Shown: positions 17,404-28,600 of the stretch, piece after piece
How positions within the stretch are numbered: the stretch's first letter is position 1
Layout of the letters: each line of letters starts with the position of its first letter
Assembly (NCBI GenBank): GCA_041398785.1
Contig: JAWKUA010000009.1
Coordinates: 210,629-274,628, forward strand
Length of the DNA: 64,000 nt
Origin: Planctomycetaceae bacterium
GTDB taxonomy: Bacteria > Planctomycetota > Planctomycetia > Planctomycetales > Planctomycetaceae
Reading direction: 5' to 3'
Made by a program: the position numbers and the translations under genes
The notes under the pieces: generated by a model
Seen by the model: only the letters and a program-made list of their open reading frames with translations
What the model was told of the DNA's origin: nothing
Databases searched by the model: none

Positions 17404-20400
17404 TTACACGCCTGGCAACTCCATGGCCGCGCGGCTGGTGTCATCCATTTCGATTGCCAGCCTTGCAGTGGGATCGGCAAGCTCAGCCATCACAGCCGAC
17501 ACAGCGTCGTGTGTCGCCGATTCCAGCGCGGGTGCGGCGACCTCTTCCCGTGCTTCCGACCGTTCGACCGTCGCAGCGTCGGCCTGTTCGACTTCGTGAA
17601 CGACAACCGTTCTACGTGCAGACTCAGCCGGCTGCCGTTCCCGGATCTGACTGCTTCGATCTTGCTCTGTCAGCAGAAGATCACCGGAGACAAGGTCAAA
17701 ATGCGGATTGAAACCGGTCGCCGAGTCAGCGCTGGCCATGATGGCGAAGGATCGATCACTGCTCCAGCTACTGGCCGATCCCTGAGAATTGAAGGCTCGA
17801 ATCCAGAAGCGATACGTTCCCGTGCGGAAGTCGGTCTGCGATGTGTAGGCCGCGGTGCCACTGGAACCGTCGACGGAAAAGTCCTCCACGTCCAGCACGA
17901 TGTTCTCGTTTCTCTCCAGATCGCGTACCAGGATCTGGTAGCGCACGTTGCCGTCGGTGTGTTCCCAGATAAACGTCGGCCGCGAAGTCGTCACGGTTCC
18001 GGTCGGGGCAATGATGATCGGCGTCGTGGCATTCGGCACGTCAATTCGGAAGACAAACGGTTCGCTCCAGCGGCTGAATTCTCCGACGCTGTTACCTGCC
18101 CTCACCCATGCGGTATAGACGTGTTCTTCCAGAATCTGGCTGTCCGGAACTGTGAAGGACGTTGTGTCCAGGTCCTGAACGCGAATGACCTGCGACTTGT
18201 TGCTGGTGGTGTCGTTCAGCCACAGGTCGTAGACGGTACCGGGCACATCGACCAGCCAGTTGATCGTGGGTGTCGCATCCGTCACGCTTCCGGACGGTCC
18301 GGAAGTTGGCGCGACAATCACCGGTTGCGAAGGAACGGGCACGTCGATGCTGAATCTCAGCGGCACACTCCACGGGCCGGCTTCGCCGGCGGAATTAAAG
18401 GCTCGCACCCACGCCCGGAAGTCTCCTTCCGGCAACTCGTCCGTTGCAGGATACGTCAGGCCGCCGATGCCAGTCTGGTGGACAATCCGCACAGTGCCCG
18501 AAGTGTCGTGATTGACCCACAGTTCATACGACACCGCACGTTCAGCGGCGGTCCACTGGAATGTCGGTGTCGGCGTCCTGACAACTCCGTTGGCGTCTCC
18601 CGCCGGTCCGGTGACTGTGGGACGCGTCGGTGCCAGGATGTCAATCAGGAATGTCTCCGGCGTGCTCCACGCACTGTACTCGCCGGCTCCGTTGACCGCG
18701 CGAACCCAGGCCCGATACGTTCCCTGTGGCATCGCATTGACGATGTTGTAGAACGTCTGACCTTCGATATCACGAACCCGAATCACCTGAGACTTGCCGT
18801 GCGACAGGTCATTGACCCAAAGGTCGTATTGATAAGCGTACTCAACCGCATTCCAGGTAATCTTTGGAGTCGCGGTTTCCACGGCTCCCGCGAAGGGAAC
18901 CAGGACCGGCGCCGCCGGTGTGGGGATGTCAATTCGGAATTCCTCGTAAAGGCTCCATGCACTGACTTCACCGATCGAATTGAATGCACGTGCCCGAACA
19001 CGATACATCGCTTCTCCCAGCGGGGAGAAGTGCGTGTATGACTGGGTGGTATGGTTCGTACGATTGATCACTCGCACCCAGGCACCGGTCGCGGCGTCCT
19101 GGCGATCGACCTCCAGCGAATAGCTGGTTGCATTTTCCGCGGTCCAGGCAAAATTCGGAAACGCGCTGGTGGTCACATCAACCGAAGGATTCGTGATGAC
19201 CGGGCGCGTCGGAGCCGGCAGATCCACGTTGAAGCTGACAACGTTACTCCATTCGCTGACGACACCATTCGACTGAATCGCCCGAACCCGGGCTGTGTAG
19301 TCACCCTCCGGGAACTGAAAACCGGGCGTAAACACCACAGCGGTGATGTTGGCATTACTATATGTTACGTTGCCGGTGCCGGTATTGGTGACTTCCAGTT
19401 CATAGCGGGCGGCATTCAGCGTCGGCGTCCACAGGAACGTAAGCGTCGACTGTGTCTGCAGGCCATTCGGGCCGATCATCGTCGGTGCCGCCGCCAGCGG
19501 GATGATCGTTCCGTCCAGCGTGTAAGCGCCCAGGGAACCATACTGGCCCGTGCTTCCGACGGCGATGTAGTACGTCCCGGCTGCAACGTTCGCAGTCAGC
19601 GACGCGTTCAGGCTATTGGTCGGATTGCCGGTGGCAACGACATTACCCTGGTTGTCATACAGTGTCAGCACGATGTCCAGGTTCGTGCCGGGGTTGTTTG
19701 TATTCGCCGGATAGATCTGTGTGAGATCCAGGCCGCTGGCGGAGAACGAGAGATCGCCGGCGTCGGTATCAAACTCGAAATAGTCCGCGTCGCCGACCCG
19801 CTCAATGATCCCGCTGCCGGAGACACCCGGCAGGGAAGAGTCCAGAACCGTGGCAGTCGCCCGGTTGTTGCCGTGATCATCGACCCGGTAGGCAAACGTC
19901 TGGTTCTGGGCTCGTGTCATCACGGCCAGGTCGTCCTGCAGAACAGTGGCGCCCAGCGAACTCGGGCCGTCGTTCCACAGTTCACGCAGCGAATCAAACG
20001 GAGCACCCATGATCGGGCCGAGCGTCGGAGTGCCGCCGTCATACTCGGCGGTCTTGTTGCCGCTGGCGTCAAAGACGCTGTGGTGCTGCAGTCCGAGAGC
20101 ATGGCCGGCCTCGTGAGAGGCAGTCAGCGCGGTGTACTTCGCGAAGCCGTTTCCAAGGTTATCTGTGAATGCGTAAACCGTGTTGGAAAGGTCGTTGCTG
20201 AAGGAATCCAACCAGGCGACGCCGCCCGCTGCGGTACCCAGCCACGGCCCGGCACCACCGATCGAGACCAGCAGCGTTTCGAAGTTGTTATATGACCCCG
20301 GATCGATAGTCGTCACGTTGACGTTGAATGGGGCGAAGTCCTCACTGACGCGATACCAGATTTCTTCAATCCGCCGCAGTTCTTCATCACTGAACGTGGT

Positions 20401-20751
20401 CTGGTCGCCGTCGATGTCATAGACGGGAGTGATGATGTCATTGTCGTTGTTGAACTGAGCGGTCCACTGGGAATTGCTCTCGACGTGGCCGTCAAAGTCC
20501 AGGTAGATCGTCACCGGTGCCCCCGGAAGACTGTCCAACTGGGGAATCGAAGTCAGCGGGTTCATCTGTCCCGGATTTCCGACCCCGGGTTCCGGCCCCA
20601 CATAGCTTTGCCCCAGAACTGCGGTCGCACTCAAGAGTGTTCGCGGCTCGCACAACTCAATGGACGGTATAGAGTTGCGCCGCGGTTGAGGACGCCGGAC
20701 TGCGCGACGATTGCGGGAAATCAGGCTGCCGAGGAATTCACTGATTGCCAT
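17404..20751 (-). CDS. secreted zinc metalloprotease with PPC domain and fibronectin-like repeats
   Basis: A 1115-residue surface or secreted protein. An Arg-rich N-terminus is followed by CEPRTLLSA (about 32-40), the LEPR-XLL-type motif that replaces a classical signal peptide in many planctomycete giant proteins. A metzincin-type catalytic domain follows, with SHEAGHALGLQHH near residue 212 (H-E-x-x-H-x-x-G-x-x-H). A bacterial pre-peptidase C-terminal domain lies around 300-418 (DADYFEFDTDAGDLSFSASG). From about 420 to 1010 there are six fibronectin-III-like repeats, each with Y-x-x-W-V-R-A-x-N and S-x-W-S elements. The C-terminus is acidic. It probably degrades external protein or remodels the cell surface. 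A GTG nine codons upstream is an alternative start. Confidence 0.85.
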   Translation of the reverse strand: MAISEFLGSLISRNRRAVRRPQPRRNSIPSIELCEPRTLLSATAVLGQSYVGPEPGVGNPGQMNPLTSIPQLDSLPGAPVTIYLDFDGHVESNSQWTAQFNNDNDIITPVYDIDGDQTTFSDEELRRIEEIWYRVSEDFAPFNVNVTTIDPGSYNNFETLLVSIGGAGPWLGTAAGGVAWLDSFSNDLSNTVYAFTDNLGNGFAKYTALTASHEAGHALGLQHHSVFDASGNKTAEYDGGTPTLGPIMGAPFDSLRELWNDGPSSLGATVLQDDLAVMTRAQNQTFAYRVDDHGNNRATATVLDSSLPGVSGSGIIERVGDADYFEFDTDAGDLSFSASGLDLTQIYPANTNNPGTNLDIVLTLYDNQGNVVATGNPTNSLNASLTANVAAGTYYIAVGSTGQYGSLGAYTLDGTIIPLAAAPTMIGPNGLQTQSTLTFLWTPTLNAARYELEVTNTGTGNVTYSNANITAVVFTPGFQFPEGDYTARVRAIQSNGVVSEWSNVVSFNVDLPAPTRPVITNPSVDVTTSAFPNFAWTAENATSYSLEVDRQDAATGAWVRVINRTNHTTQSYTHFSPLGEAMYRVRARAFNSIGEVSAWSLYEEFRIDIPTPAAPVLVPFAGAVETATPKITWNAVEYAYQYDLWVNDLSHGKSQVIRVRDIEGQTFYNIVNAMPQGTYRAWVRAVNGAGEYSAWSTPETFLIDILAPTRPTVTGPAGDANGVVRTPTPTFQWTAAERAVSYELWVNHDTSGTVRIVHQTGIGGLTYPATDELPEGDFRAWVRAFNSAGEAGPWSVPLRFSIDVPVPSQPVIVAPTSGPSGSVTDATPTINWLVDVPGTVYDLWLNDTTSNKSQVIRVQDLDTTSFTVPDSQILEEHVYTAWVRAGNSVGEFSRWSEPFVFRIDVPNATTPIIIAPTGTVTTSRPTFIWEHTDGNVRYQILVRDLERNENIVLDVEDFSVDGSSGTAAYTSQTDFRTGTYRFWIRAFNSQGSASSWSSDRSFAIMASADSATGFNPHFDLVSGDLLLTEQDRSSQIRERQPAESARRTVVVHEVEQADAATVERSEAREEVAAPALESATHDAVSAVMAELADPTARLAIEMDDTSRAAMELPGV

Positions 20752-21379
20752 GCGAAAGGGATCCTTTTCGATCACGGTTGCTGTCTACGAGTCGACTGTT
20801 CCGTCACCATGTCCGGCTCCGATGTACCGAGGCCTGGCCCGGGTCCGGTAAGGTTTTCGATTCTGCCGATTTGTGTGCCGCTGGAAACCGAAATGCCGGT
20901 CATTGCAGACTCTTCAGCGCACAGAACACCTATCTGAATCGTTCTTCGGACGCGAATCCAGATTTTCTTACCGTCCCATGTCGGTTCTTCTGCATTTCCG
21001 CCATCAGTTCAACGTTCGACGGTACCGTCCGAAGAAGCGGTCGAACCCCCATCGGAAGGCGTGGAACGACCGAATCGACTGGAAGCAGCCGCGTGACCGG
21101 CACAAACCGATTCGACCGTGACTTCCACAGGACGCCGATCTGGCCCCGACCTAACACGATTGACCCCCGGAGCCTCCCGCTGGAAGCAGTCGCCCGGCGG
21201 CGATTCTGCATCGTGCAACTCACCTGCGAAAACGTCGCGACGAATCGGTCCTCGCCATTTCACCGCCCGCCTCCCGGATCCGCGATTGCCGGACTGGCCG
21301 CGTCTTCCTGTGTCCGGCTGTATTGACGGACCGCTGTGCTGACCGGCCCGAGTCGTGGCCTTTTCGCTCGAAGGACAGG
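20752..21379. other. intergenic region
   Basis: A 628-nt stretch between the metalloprotease gene (whose promoter must be here) and yjbQ. Open frames on both strands are arginine/proline/serine-rich and look non-coding. No terminator, RNA or repeat is recognised. Confidence 0.5.
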
Positions 21380-21802
21380 CTACTCGCCGATGATTTTGAC
21401 CAGCACACGTTTCCGGCGCCGGCCATCGAATTCGTAGTAAAAGATGTGTTCCCATGGTCCCAGATGCAGCTTTCCTTCGGTAATTGCAACGACAACCTCC
21501 CGACCCATGATTTGCCGCTTGTGGTGAGCGTCGGCGTTGTCTTCGCCCGTGCGATTGTGGTGATACCGCTCCGGCGACGGGTCGAACGGAGCCAGTTCCT
21601 CCAGCCACCTGTCGTAGTCACGATGCAGCCCGGATTCGTTGTCGTTGATGAAGACCGATGCCGTAATGTGCATCGCGTTGACCAGAACCAGCCCTTCCCG
21701 GACACCGCTTTCCTGAACCAGAGATGCGACGTCTTCGTGAATGGAGACAATCGCGCGGCGTTCGGGGACGTTCATCCAGAGTTCTTTGGTCAGACTTTTC
21801 AT
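21380..21802 (-). CDS. yjbQ: YjbQ family protein (secondary thiamine-phosphate synthase)
   Basis: A 140-residue member of the UPF0047/YjbQ family. The family core is visible: NAMHITASVFINDNESGLHRD, then HHKRQIMGREVVVAIT and LGPWEHIFYYEFDGRRRKRVLVKIIGE at the end. Conserved His and Asp residues form the presumed metal site; E. coli YjbQ has weak thiamine-phosphate synthase activity, and the true role is unsettled. It overlaps the leuA-like gene by four bases (ATGA), so the two are translationally coupled in one minus-strand operon. Confidence 0.88.
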   Translation of the reverse strand: MKSLTKELWMNVPERRAIVSIHEDVASLVQESGVREGLVLVNAMHITASVFINDNESGLHRDYDRWLEELAPFDPSPERYHHNRTGEDNADAHHKRQIMGREVVVAITEGKLHLGPWEHIFYYEFDGRRRKRVLVKIIGE

Positions 21803-23037
21803 GATGTCGCCAGTTGCTTCAACAGGTCGTCATCCACGACGGTGCCCTTTGGTAGCTGCTTGATGAGTTCCACGACGGACATCACCTGATTGTCCGTCGG
21901 AGCCAGGCCGAGATCCTGCAAACGATGGGCGACAGCGCGACGTCCGCTGTGCCGCCCCAGCACGAGCTGAATACCGCCGGCACCGACCTTTTCCGGCCGA
22001 AACGGCAGGTACGTATCGGGATTCTTCAACAGGCCGTCCTGGTGAATACCGGCTTCCGTGGCAAAGATGTTTTGTCCGCCGATCGGCTTCATTCGAGGAA
22101 TCACGACACCTGTCAATTCCGCCACCAGATGGCAAAGCGGCGCCAGCTTTGTTGTGTCGACGCGGAACGTTCGCCGGTACTGATCCGGATGCATCGCCAG
22201 CGTCATCACGACTTCTTCCAGCGACGCGTTGCCGGCGCGTTCGCCGATGCCGTTGACCGTACACTGCACCACGTTTGCTCCTTCCTCAATGCAGGCCAGT
22301 GTATTCGCCACCGCCAGGCCAAGGTCGTTGTGGAAGTGAACGGCCAGCAGTGCCCGGTTCAGATTCGGCACTCCATCCTGAATTCGTCGAATGAAGTCGG
22401 CGGCCTTCCTCGGTGTCAGAATCCCCACCGTGTCAGGAAACCCGATGGTGGTGGCTCCGGCGTCGATGGCTTCGCGATAACACCGGCACAGAAAATCGAC
22501 TTCCGTGCGGCTGGCGTCTTCCGGACTGAACGCAACGATCCGGAATTTCGACGACGCATAGCTGACGCTGTCCGAAATGATCTTCAGGACTTCCGTCTGA
22601 GACTTCCGCAGCTTGTGCTGGCGGTGCAGCGGACTGGTGCCGCAAAACAAACTGACTCCGCGCTTGTGGTGCGGATTCCCTTCCAGTGCCCGATCGGCTG
22701 CGTCGATGTCTGCATTGACGGTGCGGCAAAGAGCCGTCAGCACCGGCTTCTTCACGACGCCGATCATTTTCCGGATCGCTTCGACATCCGCTTCACTGGA
22801 TGCCGGAAACCCGGCGTCCAGCGAGTGTACTCCGGCCGCCTCCAGGGCCTGCGCGATTTGCAGCTTGTCATCCGGTTCCAGCGTTGCTCCCGGCATCTGC
22901 TCACCGTCTCGAAGCGTCGTGTCGCTGAACAACACGGCTCCGGAGCGCTTGTGATGACTGATGACCGCCTGAGCAATCGTGTCCAGCACGTTCCGGCCAA
23001 GCCGCTGAAACAGGTTGTCAGACGTTTCCAATGACAT
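21799..23037 (-). CDS. leuA: 2-isopropylmalate synthase-like acyltransferase, short form
   Basis: A 412-residue DRE-TIM metallolyase family enzyme. The catalytic and metal-binding motifs are FSDTTLRDGEQMPG (about 37-50), HFHNDLGLAVANT (the HxH metal ligands) and NGIGERAGNASLEE. These fit isopropylmalate synthase, which joins acetyl-CoA and 2-oxoisovalerate in leucine synthesis. The C-terminal regulatory (LeuA dimer) domain of the ~510-residue form is absent, so feedback inhibition by leucine is not expected in that form. Homocitrate or citramalate synthase activity cannot be excluded from sequence alone. It precedes yjbQ with a 4-base overlap. Confidence 0.85.
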   Translation of the reverse strand: MSLETSDNLFQRLGRNVLDTIAQAVISHHKRSGAVLFSDTTLRDGEQMPGATLEPDDKLQIAQALEAAGVHSLDAGFPASSEADVEAIRKMIGVVKKPVLTALCRTVNADIDAADRALEGNPHHKRGVSLFCGTSPLHRQHKLRKSQTEVLKIISDSVSYASSKFRIVAFSPEDASRTEVDFLCRCYREAIDAGATTIGFPDTVGILTPRKAADFIRRIQDGVPNLNRALLAVHFHNDLGLAVANTLACIEEGANVVQCTVNGIGERAGNASLEEVVMTLAMHPDQYRRTFRVDTTKLAPLCHLVAELTGVVIPRMKPIGGQNIFATEAGIHQDGLLKNPDTYLPFRPEKVGAGGIQLVLGRHSGRRAVAHRLQDLGLAPTDNQVMSVVELIKQLPKGTVVDDDLLKQLATS

Positions 23038-23150
23038 GAAGTACTCGCGGAAGACAAAATTGGCGACGACGGCATTCTGCCAGCATCGCGCGATCCACGC
23101 GAGAGACTCGCGGAACGGGCGGGCGAATTCAGCGTTCAGGCGTCAGTTGT

Positions 23151-23192
23151 CAGATCTCAGATCTCAGATCTCAGATTTGTAATTTCAGATCT
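23151..23192. repeat. short AGATCTC tandem repeat
   Basis: Imperfect head-to-tail copies of a 7-8-nt unit (CAGATCT/CTCAGAT, then AATTTCAGATC) upstream of the leuA-like gene. A similar AAATCTGAAATCTC tract occurs at 40535-40577 in the tRNA array. Confidence 0.6.
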
Positions 23193-23255
23193 TTACAACG
23201 TTGCTGTTGCCGACGGCGCGGGTTGTCGAAGCCGGGTTCACAAGCAGTCGCGTGT

Positions 23256-25535
23256 TCATTGACCTTCCAGTCCGCCGTGTCCCCGCAGCACAAGCCGCCT
23301 GGTCATCCACAGTTCAAACACCAGCATTCCCAGAAAACTAAACATCAGCAAAGCCCACAATTCGCTGTGAGACTCGTCGCCGTACAGCAACCTGGCAAGC
23401 GTCGCTGTGGAATCCACGAATGTCATTCTGTTGTTGACGATCAGACGGCTGCGGTCATCGTCATTCAGCTCGGCCGAATCGTCTTCGGAATGATCATAGT
23501 TGACGACGAAGGAATCGATTGGCCTGGACCCGACGTCTGCGTCCCTGCCCGCGGGTCGCAATTCGTAGACCCCCGGCAGCGTCGTGCGAGCCAGCATGGC
23601 GATTGACTCGGATTCACCGGTCGACAGCTCCGCATCCAGCCGCCGGTTAAAAGGAGCGTCAAACTTCAGTTCCGGAAGCGGCATGTCGTTGGCCGGCAGC
23701 GGCAACGTGGCCAGCAGCGGTTCACCAAAGCTGACATTGCGGCGAACTTTGGACGACGCCATTTGAAAGATGGCTTCGTGAATAAACGGCACGAAATCGG
23801 GCCTCGCGGGAAGGTTGTTCCAGCGTGTGTCGAGTGTTGTCGTCGAAATCAGCACGGTTCCCCTGCCGCACCTGACACTGAACAGCAGTGGATCTCCGGT
23901 CGCCAATTGAGCCAGCGCAATCGGCGGTTCTGCGGGAAGCACATCGTCATCGAGTTCGTCGACCAGCGCTTCGCCGTCAGCATCGTTCGAAGGAACCGGC
24001 GCCGCGGAAAGATCCGCCAGCCACCACTTTTCGTAAGATGCCTTCAGAAAGCTGCTGTCCTCGCGTGCCCGAAAACGGTCCAACCAGCCTGCCTGCAGAC
24101 TGTAGGGAAGCACGCGCGTCGGTTCCGGAGCATCCGGGTCGACCTCACGGATCCGAGTGAGCTTCATCGCCGGCAGCAATCCGGATTCCACAAACAGAGC
24201 ATTGAACGCTGCCGGTGTCGTATCGGGTCCCAGCGAAATGAAGACTCCGCTGCCGCGCTTCACGGAATCCCGGATCACTTCTGAGATCCCATCGGGCAGA
24301 CGATCGACGTCCGGCAGAACAACGACAGCGGCTGCCGTGACGTCGTCTGCAGTGACATCCGAAGCCCGCACGACCCTGGCCTTCACCCACGGCGACTTGT
24401 TCTGCGGAGCCGTCAGTGCCGCGGCGGCAAAGAACGTGTGGCCTTCCGAGGCAACCAGACTGCGCGACGATTCGACCAGCAGCACAGGAATGGCCGAAGT
24501 GACGCGCACGGCGGCGTCGGCTGAATTGTCGATCAGCAGCGGATCATTCGGCACGTCGGCCTGAACCGACAGCCGACGCGTGCCTTCCGACGGAAAACGA
24601 TACTCCAGCTCAACGACCGCATCGGAATTTGCCGGAACGGAAACGCTGGTGTCCTTCTCAGCCAGCCGCTGACCATCGACCAGCACGTGCAGCGGCACAA
24701 CAACGGCCGTGCTGCCGGAATTCCGGACAGCTACACGAAATCGCACCGGAAATCCAGGAACCGTCAGGTCTCGCGACAGATCCAGCCGACCAACGGCAAT
24801 GTTCTGTCCCAACGGTGCCAGTCCGTCGCTGATGTCGACGACCCAGAACCGGGGACGCACTGACGGAAAACTCAGAAGGTCGTCGAATCGCTTCCACAAC
24901 GGATCATTTTCCACAGCCCACCCGGCTCGCTGGCGATCGGTCAGCACAATGATCTCGCGTCTGCCGTTGCTGCTGCGGCTCAGCATTCCGACGGCCAGTT
25001 CGCCGGCCGCCTGGAGGTTTGCGGCTCCCGACGGCGGTGCCAGTTGAACGATGCTGTCACGGACAAGGTCGCGGTCGTGAATCGGCGATTCAATCACGGC
25101 GACCGGTCGGTCACGAGCGTCAATGACGGCGACCGTGTCTCCGGGCTGCAGCGTGTCCAGAAACTCAATCGCGCGCTTCACTGCCTTTTGGTGCAGCGTC
25201 GTCAACCCGTCGCTGCGAGCCATGGAATTCGATCCGTCGATCACCAGCACCACATCGCGTGATCCGCCGGATCGATAACCGGTCAGAAACCCGGTGTCGA
25301 TCCACGGACGAGCCGCCGCGAACGCAAGCAGGAAGATCAGTCCGATTCGAACAAGCAGCAGCAGCAATTCTTCCAGCTTCAGCCGGCGACGCGTGCGCCG
25401 ACTGGGGTCCAGAAACTGCATGGCTCCCCATTCGACAATGTCGAATTTTCGGCGACTGAGCAAATGGGCAATCACCGGTAACGCGACACCGGCCAGCCCG
25501 AGCAGCATCAGCGGGTTCAGAAAAAACTGCAGCAT
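23256..25535 (-). CDS. BatA/VWA-domain membrane protein
   Basis: A 759-residue protein from ATG 25535 (a GTG two codons earlier is possible). The N-terminus MLQFFLNPLMLLGLAGVALPVIAHLLSRR is the BatA/aerotolerance N-terminal domain, followed by a second membrane helix (LLLLLVRIGLIFLLAFAAARPW). A von Willebrand A domain then has the MIDAS motif DGSNS (about 99-103) and a later VLTD. A long periplasmic region ends in a transmembrane helix (LWALLMFSFLGMLVFELWM). In planctomycetes such proteins accompany MoxR ATPase and DUF58 genes, but neither is adjacent here. The function is probably assembly or maintenance of envelope proteins. Confidence 0.8.
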   Translation of the reverse strand: MLQFFLNPLMLLGLAGVALPVIAHLLSRRKFDIVEWGAMQFLDPSRRTRRRLKLEELLLLLVRIGLIFLLAFAAARPWIDTGFLTGYRSGGSRDVVLVIDGSNSMARSDGLTTLHQKAVKRAIEFLDTLQPGDTVAVIDARDRPVAVIESPIHDRDLVRDSIVQLAPPSGAANLQAAGELAVGMLSRSSNGRREIIVLTDRQRAGWAVENDPLWKRFDDLLSFPSVRPRFWVVDISDGLAPLGQNIAVGRLDLSRDLTVPGFPVRFRVAVRNSGSTAVVVPLHVLVDGQRLAEKDTSVSVPANSDAVVELEYRFPSEGTRRLSVQADVPNDPLLIDNSADAAVRVTSAIPVLLVESSRSLVASEGHTFFAAAALTAPQNKSPWVKARVVRASDVTADDVTAAAVVVLPDVDRLPDGISEVIRDSVKRGSGVFISLGPDTTPAAFNALFVESGLLPAMKLTRIREVDPDAPEPTRVLPYSLQAGWLDRFRAREDSSFLKASYEKWWLADLSAAPVPSNDADGEALVDELDDDVLPAEPPIALAQLATGDPLLFSVRCGRGTVLISTTTLDTRWNNLPARPDFVPFIHEAIFQMASSKVRRNVSFGEPLLATLPLPANDMPLPELKFDAPFNRRLDAELSTGESESIAMLARTTLPGVYELRPAGRDADVGSRPIDSFVVNYDHSEDDSAELNDDDRSRLIVNNRMTFVDSTATLARLLYGDESHSELWALLMFSFLGMLVFELWMTRRLVLRGHGGLEGQ

Positions 25536-25641
25536 CGACACAAGCTACGGAACACACCGGCCTCGCCGCAAGGATCACACCACCCGTCGGCTCAGGCCGC
25601 CGACTTGAGTGCCGCGTGCCGGATGTCGGGCGGCGGAACGG

Positions 25642-28600
25642 TCAGTCTTCGTCCTGTTCCCACAGTCCCGTACCGTCCGAGATCACGATGTCGAAGCATT
25701 CTTCCGGCGTGGCAGCAACCAGCAGTCGGAAGTCGGCTCCGTGTCCGTACCGCAGAGCGTTGGGCTTACCGGTTGCGGCCAGTTGTTCCAGGTCGCGACG
25801 AAGCAGTGACGTGCCGCGGCGAAAGTCGATCAGCAGCCACGCCTGCAGCCACTGATCGAACAGAGAAACACCGCCCTCGCCGCGAGGAATCTGGGCTTCT
25901 TTTTCGGCGATGCTGTTCAGCAGATCGCGGGCCGCGAACTGATCGACGAGTGCCAGAATCTTTGCCGATGTAATCGTCGCCTGCAGCCGCTGCTGACCGG
26001 AATTCACAGATCCTTTGGCTCGCGCGGCAAACCTGACGTGCCACACGACGCTTTCCAAATCCGGATACCCGGCCTGTTTTGCCTGAAACGCCAGAGCGGC
26101 AGCGAATGGACCACCTTCACCATAGTTGCTCCAACCGGAGTACGCGTTCTCTTCCGCGCGATGAATCGCCAGCGCTTCGTCAATCAGAGTCCACGCCAGG
26201 GGCTGATCCAGGCGGGCAACTTCGACGGCAAGGCAGCCGAGCGCCTGAGCACGATTGTCCGGTTCTTCGCACTGGCGGACGAGTCGGATGGCCTGATCCA
26301 GATCGGTTCCGATCAGTTGCCTTGCGATCCGTAGCCGCGCGCGATTGCGGATGTTGGGAGCGTTGCCGTCTCCCTGCAGAGATTCCACGTCGCGAATGCT
26401 CCTGTCGAGATCCACCGTCGCCGCGGCCACCGCGACATCGGCCTGAGCGTCCGTGCGCTGGTAACCGGCTTCTTCCTGATCGGCCAGAGAACGGGCTCGA
26501 GCATAGTCGTAGACCGCCAATGCCGTTGCCGCATCCTTCCTGATCCAGCGGTTCCGTTCACCAGCAGCTTCTTCCAGCCGCGTCAGAGTCTTTTCAATCA
26601 GTTCGCGAGCTTCATCGTCGCGCCCAAGAAGCCGGTACAACCTTGCCAGCGGTGGGTAGTATTGCGGCGAATCCTCGTTGTCTGCGATCTGCCGGGCGAG
26701 TTCCGCCAGCTTGACCACCGTCGCTCTGTCTGTTGCGTCATCGGAACCTGCCAGTTCCCGCGCTAAGGTGAGAGCCGTGTGAAGTCCGTGACCATTTCGC
26801 GTTTCGGACAACAACTCCACAGCGCGCTCCGGGTCTTCGTGGATCGACCACCTGGCGAATTCACACCGAACCACACGATTGAAAGTCCCGCCCGCAAGTT
26901 CAGACATTGCCATCGCGGCGTCCGGGTCAATCCGGACCATCGCCTCCAGCAACCCGATCCGCGACGTGATCCGCGGATTCATGGGCATCTTCCATGCAGA
27001 TTCGACGAGTTCCCGGGCTGTCGCCAGTTGGTCTTCCCGCTTTGGCGTCACGCGTTTCCGGACGCCGACGGGCGGAGAGTCGTTCGACCGAAGCGTGATT
27101 TCCGTGGATGGCTGGCCTCGCACAACAGTCGCTCCGCCGAATCGAAAACCGTTCGCGTCAGCAAAGACATAGCGCACGTCCGGCGCGACGCCTTCAAGCT
27201 TCCAGGCCCCCTGGCTGTCGGAGATACCGGACGCCATCCTCCATTCCTTGCCGGCGGAATAAATTTTCGCACCGGCGATCGGATCTCCGTTCGCGTCGAC
27301 CAACCGACCACTGACTTCCGCGGGCTGCGCGTCTGCCAGCACAATCGGTTCCAGTTCGACGACATCGCCGCGACTGCCGCTTGTAAAAGGCGATTCGGCC
27401 GGCGTGAACCCTTCGGCCCGAACGGTGATGCGATAGCCGCGATCAGGCCATAGTGGACCGGTCGTGGCAACACCGTCTGCGTCGGTTTGGACCGTGCCCG
27501 CGCCACCGGATATCGCCAGACCGGAATCGATCCACTTCGACACGTATTCGTAGGTCGTGCCGACCAGGACGTTCGCGTTCGGGATCGGATCGCGGCGAGA
27601 ATCGACGATCCGGCAGCGAATCCGAAAGCCATGTTCCGGCGAGATCCTGACTTGCAGCGGCTGGCTGAGATTCAGTTCACCGGGTGTCACGACCAAAGCC
27701 GGATCGCTGATCGCTTCAGAAGTCCGGATTCGAATCGGCAGCGTGTCATTGAGTGCGACCTGACGGATCACAAATCGGCCGCGATCGTCGGTCAACTGTT
27801 CCCTTCCGTAATCTTTCTGTGCCGGATAGCCGGCCGGCGTGACGACCTTCACGACGGCGCGTGGAACGGCCTGCCCCCGCTCGTCAACGACCTCGATTTC
27901 CACATTTCCGGCCGGGTCCAGTAACAAATCCGGCCAATCCGTGTCGTCAGTGACATCCAGCGTCGGTATGCGAGACTTGTGTTCTTCGGAACGGCCTTCC
28001 GGGTCCAGGGGAACGTAGTCTTCCGGAACGTCGACGACCGTCGCGCGGTACCGGGCCGAAGTTCCGTGCAGGAGAAATCGCCCGTCGGCATCGGTTGTCG
28101 CTCGCGGCCCCCAGTGCAGCGTTCCCTCGACGAGTTTCATGAACTGCACCGTCGCCCCCGGGACTGGTTTCTGATCGGCCAGTCCCAGCACGCGGCCGGA
28201 GATTCGCAGACCTCGTTCGGCCGGCAACCTGAAATCTTCAGTTGACTGACCCGGTTCCAGCCGCACGACCGCAGCCTGAGCCGGCGAAAGCGGCATCGCC
28301 GGGTCATACTCGGCCGACACGCTGTAGTTTCCAGGCGGCAACGAGTCCCATGCAAACGTGCCGTCGGAAGCGATATCGACCGTGTCGTAGAAACTGATTC
28401 CATACGCAGCCGACTTTACGTCCGTGACGATACTACCGGAGGCATCGTAATAGGCGGCAGCCCGGACGCTGACGGTTCCGAGTTTCTTTCGAACTTCCGG
28501 CAACCGTTCCACCGTACCCGCGGGCCAGCCGATTGAGCCGGACAACCGCGCGGCCGGCCGAAGCGTGATGGTCAGTTGCTGGTCGAGATTGAACGTCAGC

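Noticed and set aside
17281..19041. 586-codon plus-strand open frame
   Set aside because: It is antisense to the fibronectin-like repeats of the metalloprotease; the translation is Arg/His/Asp-rich with no domain.
23151..23192. CRISPR-like repeats
   Set aside because: The units are only 7-8 nt and contiguous, without spacers; no cas genes are in the window.
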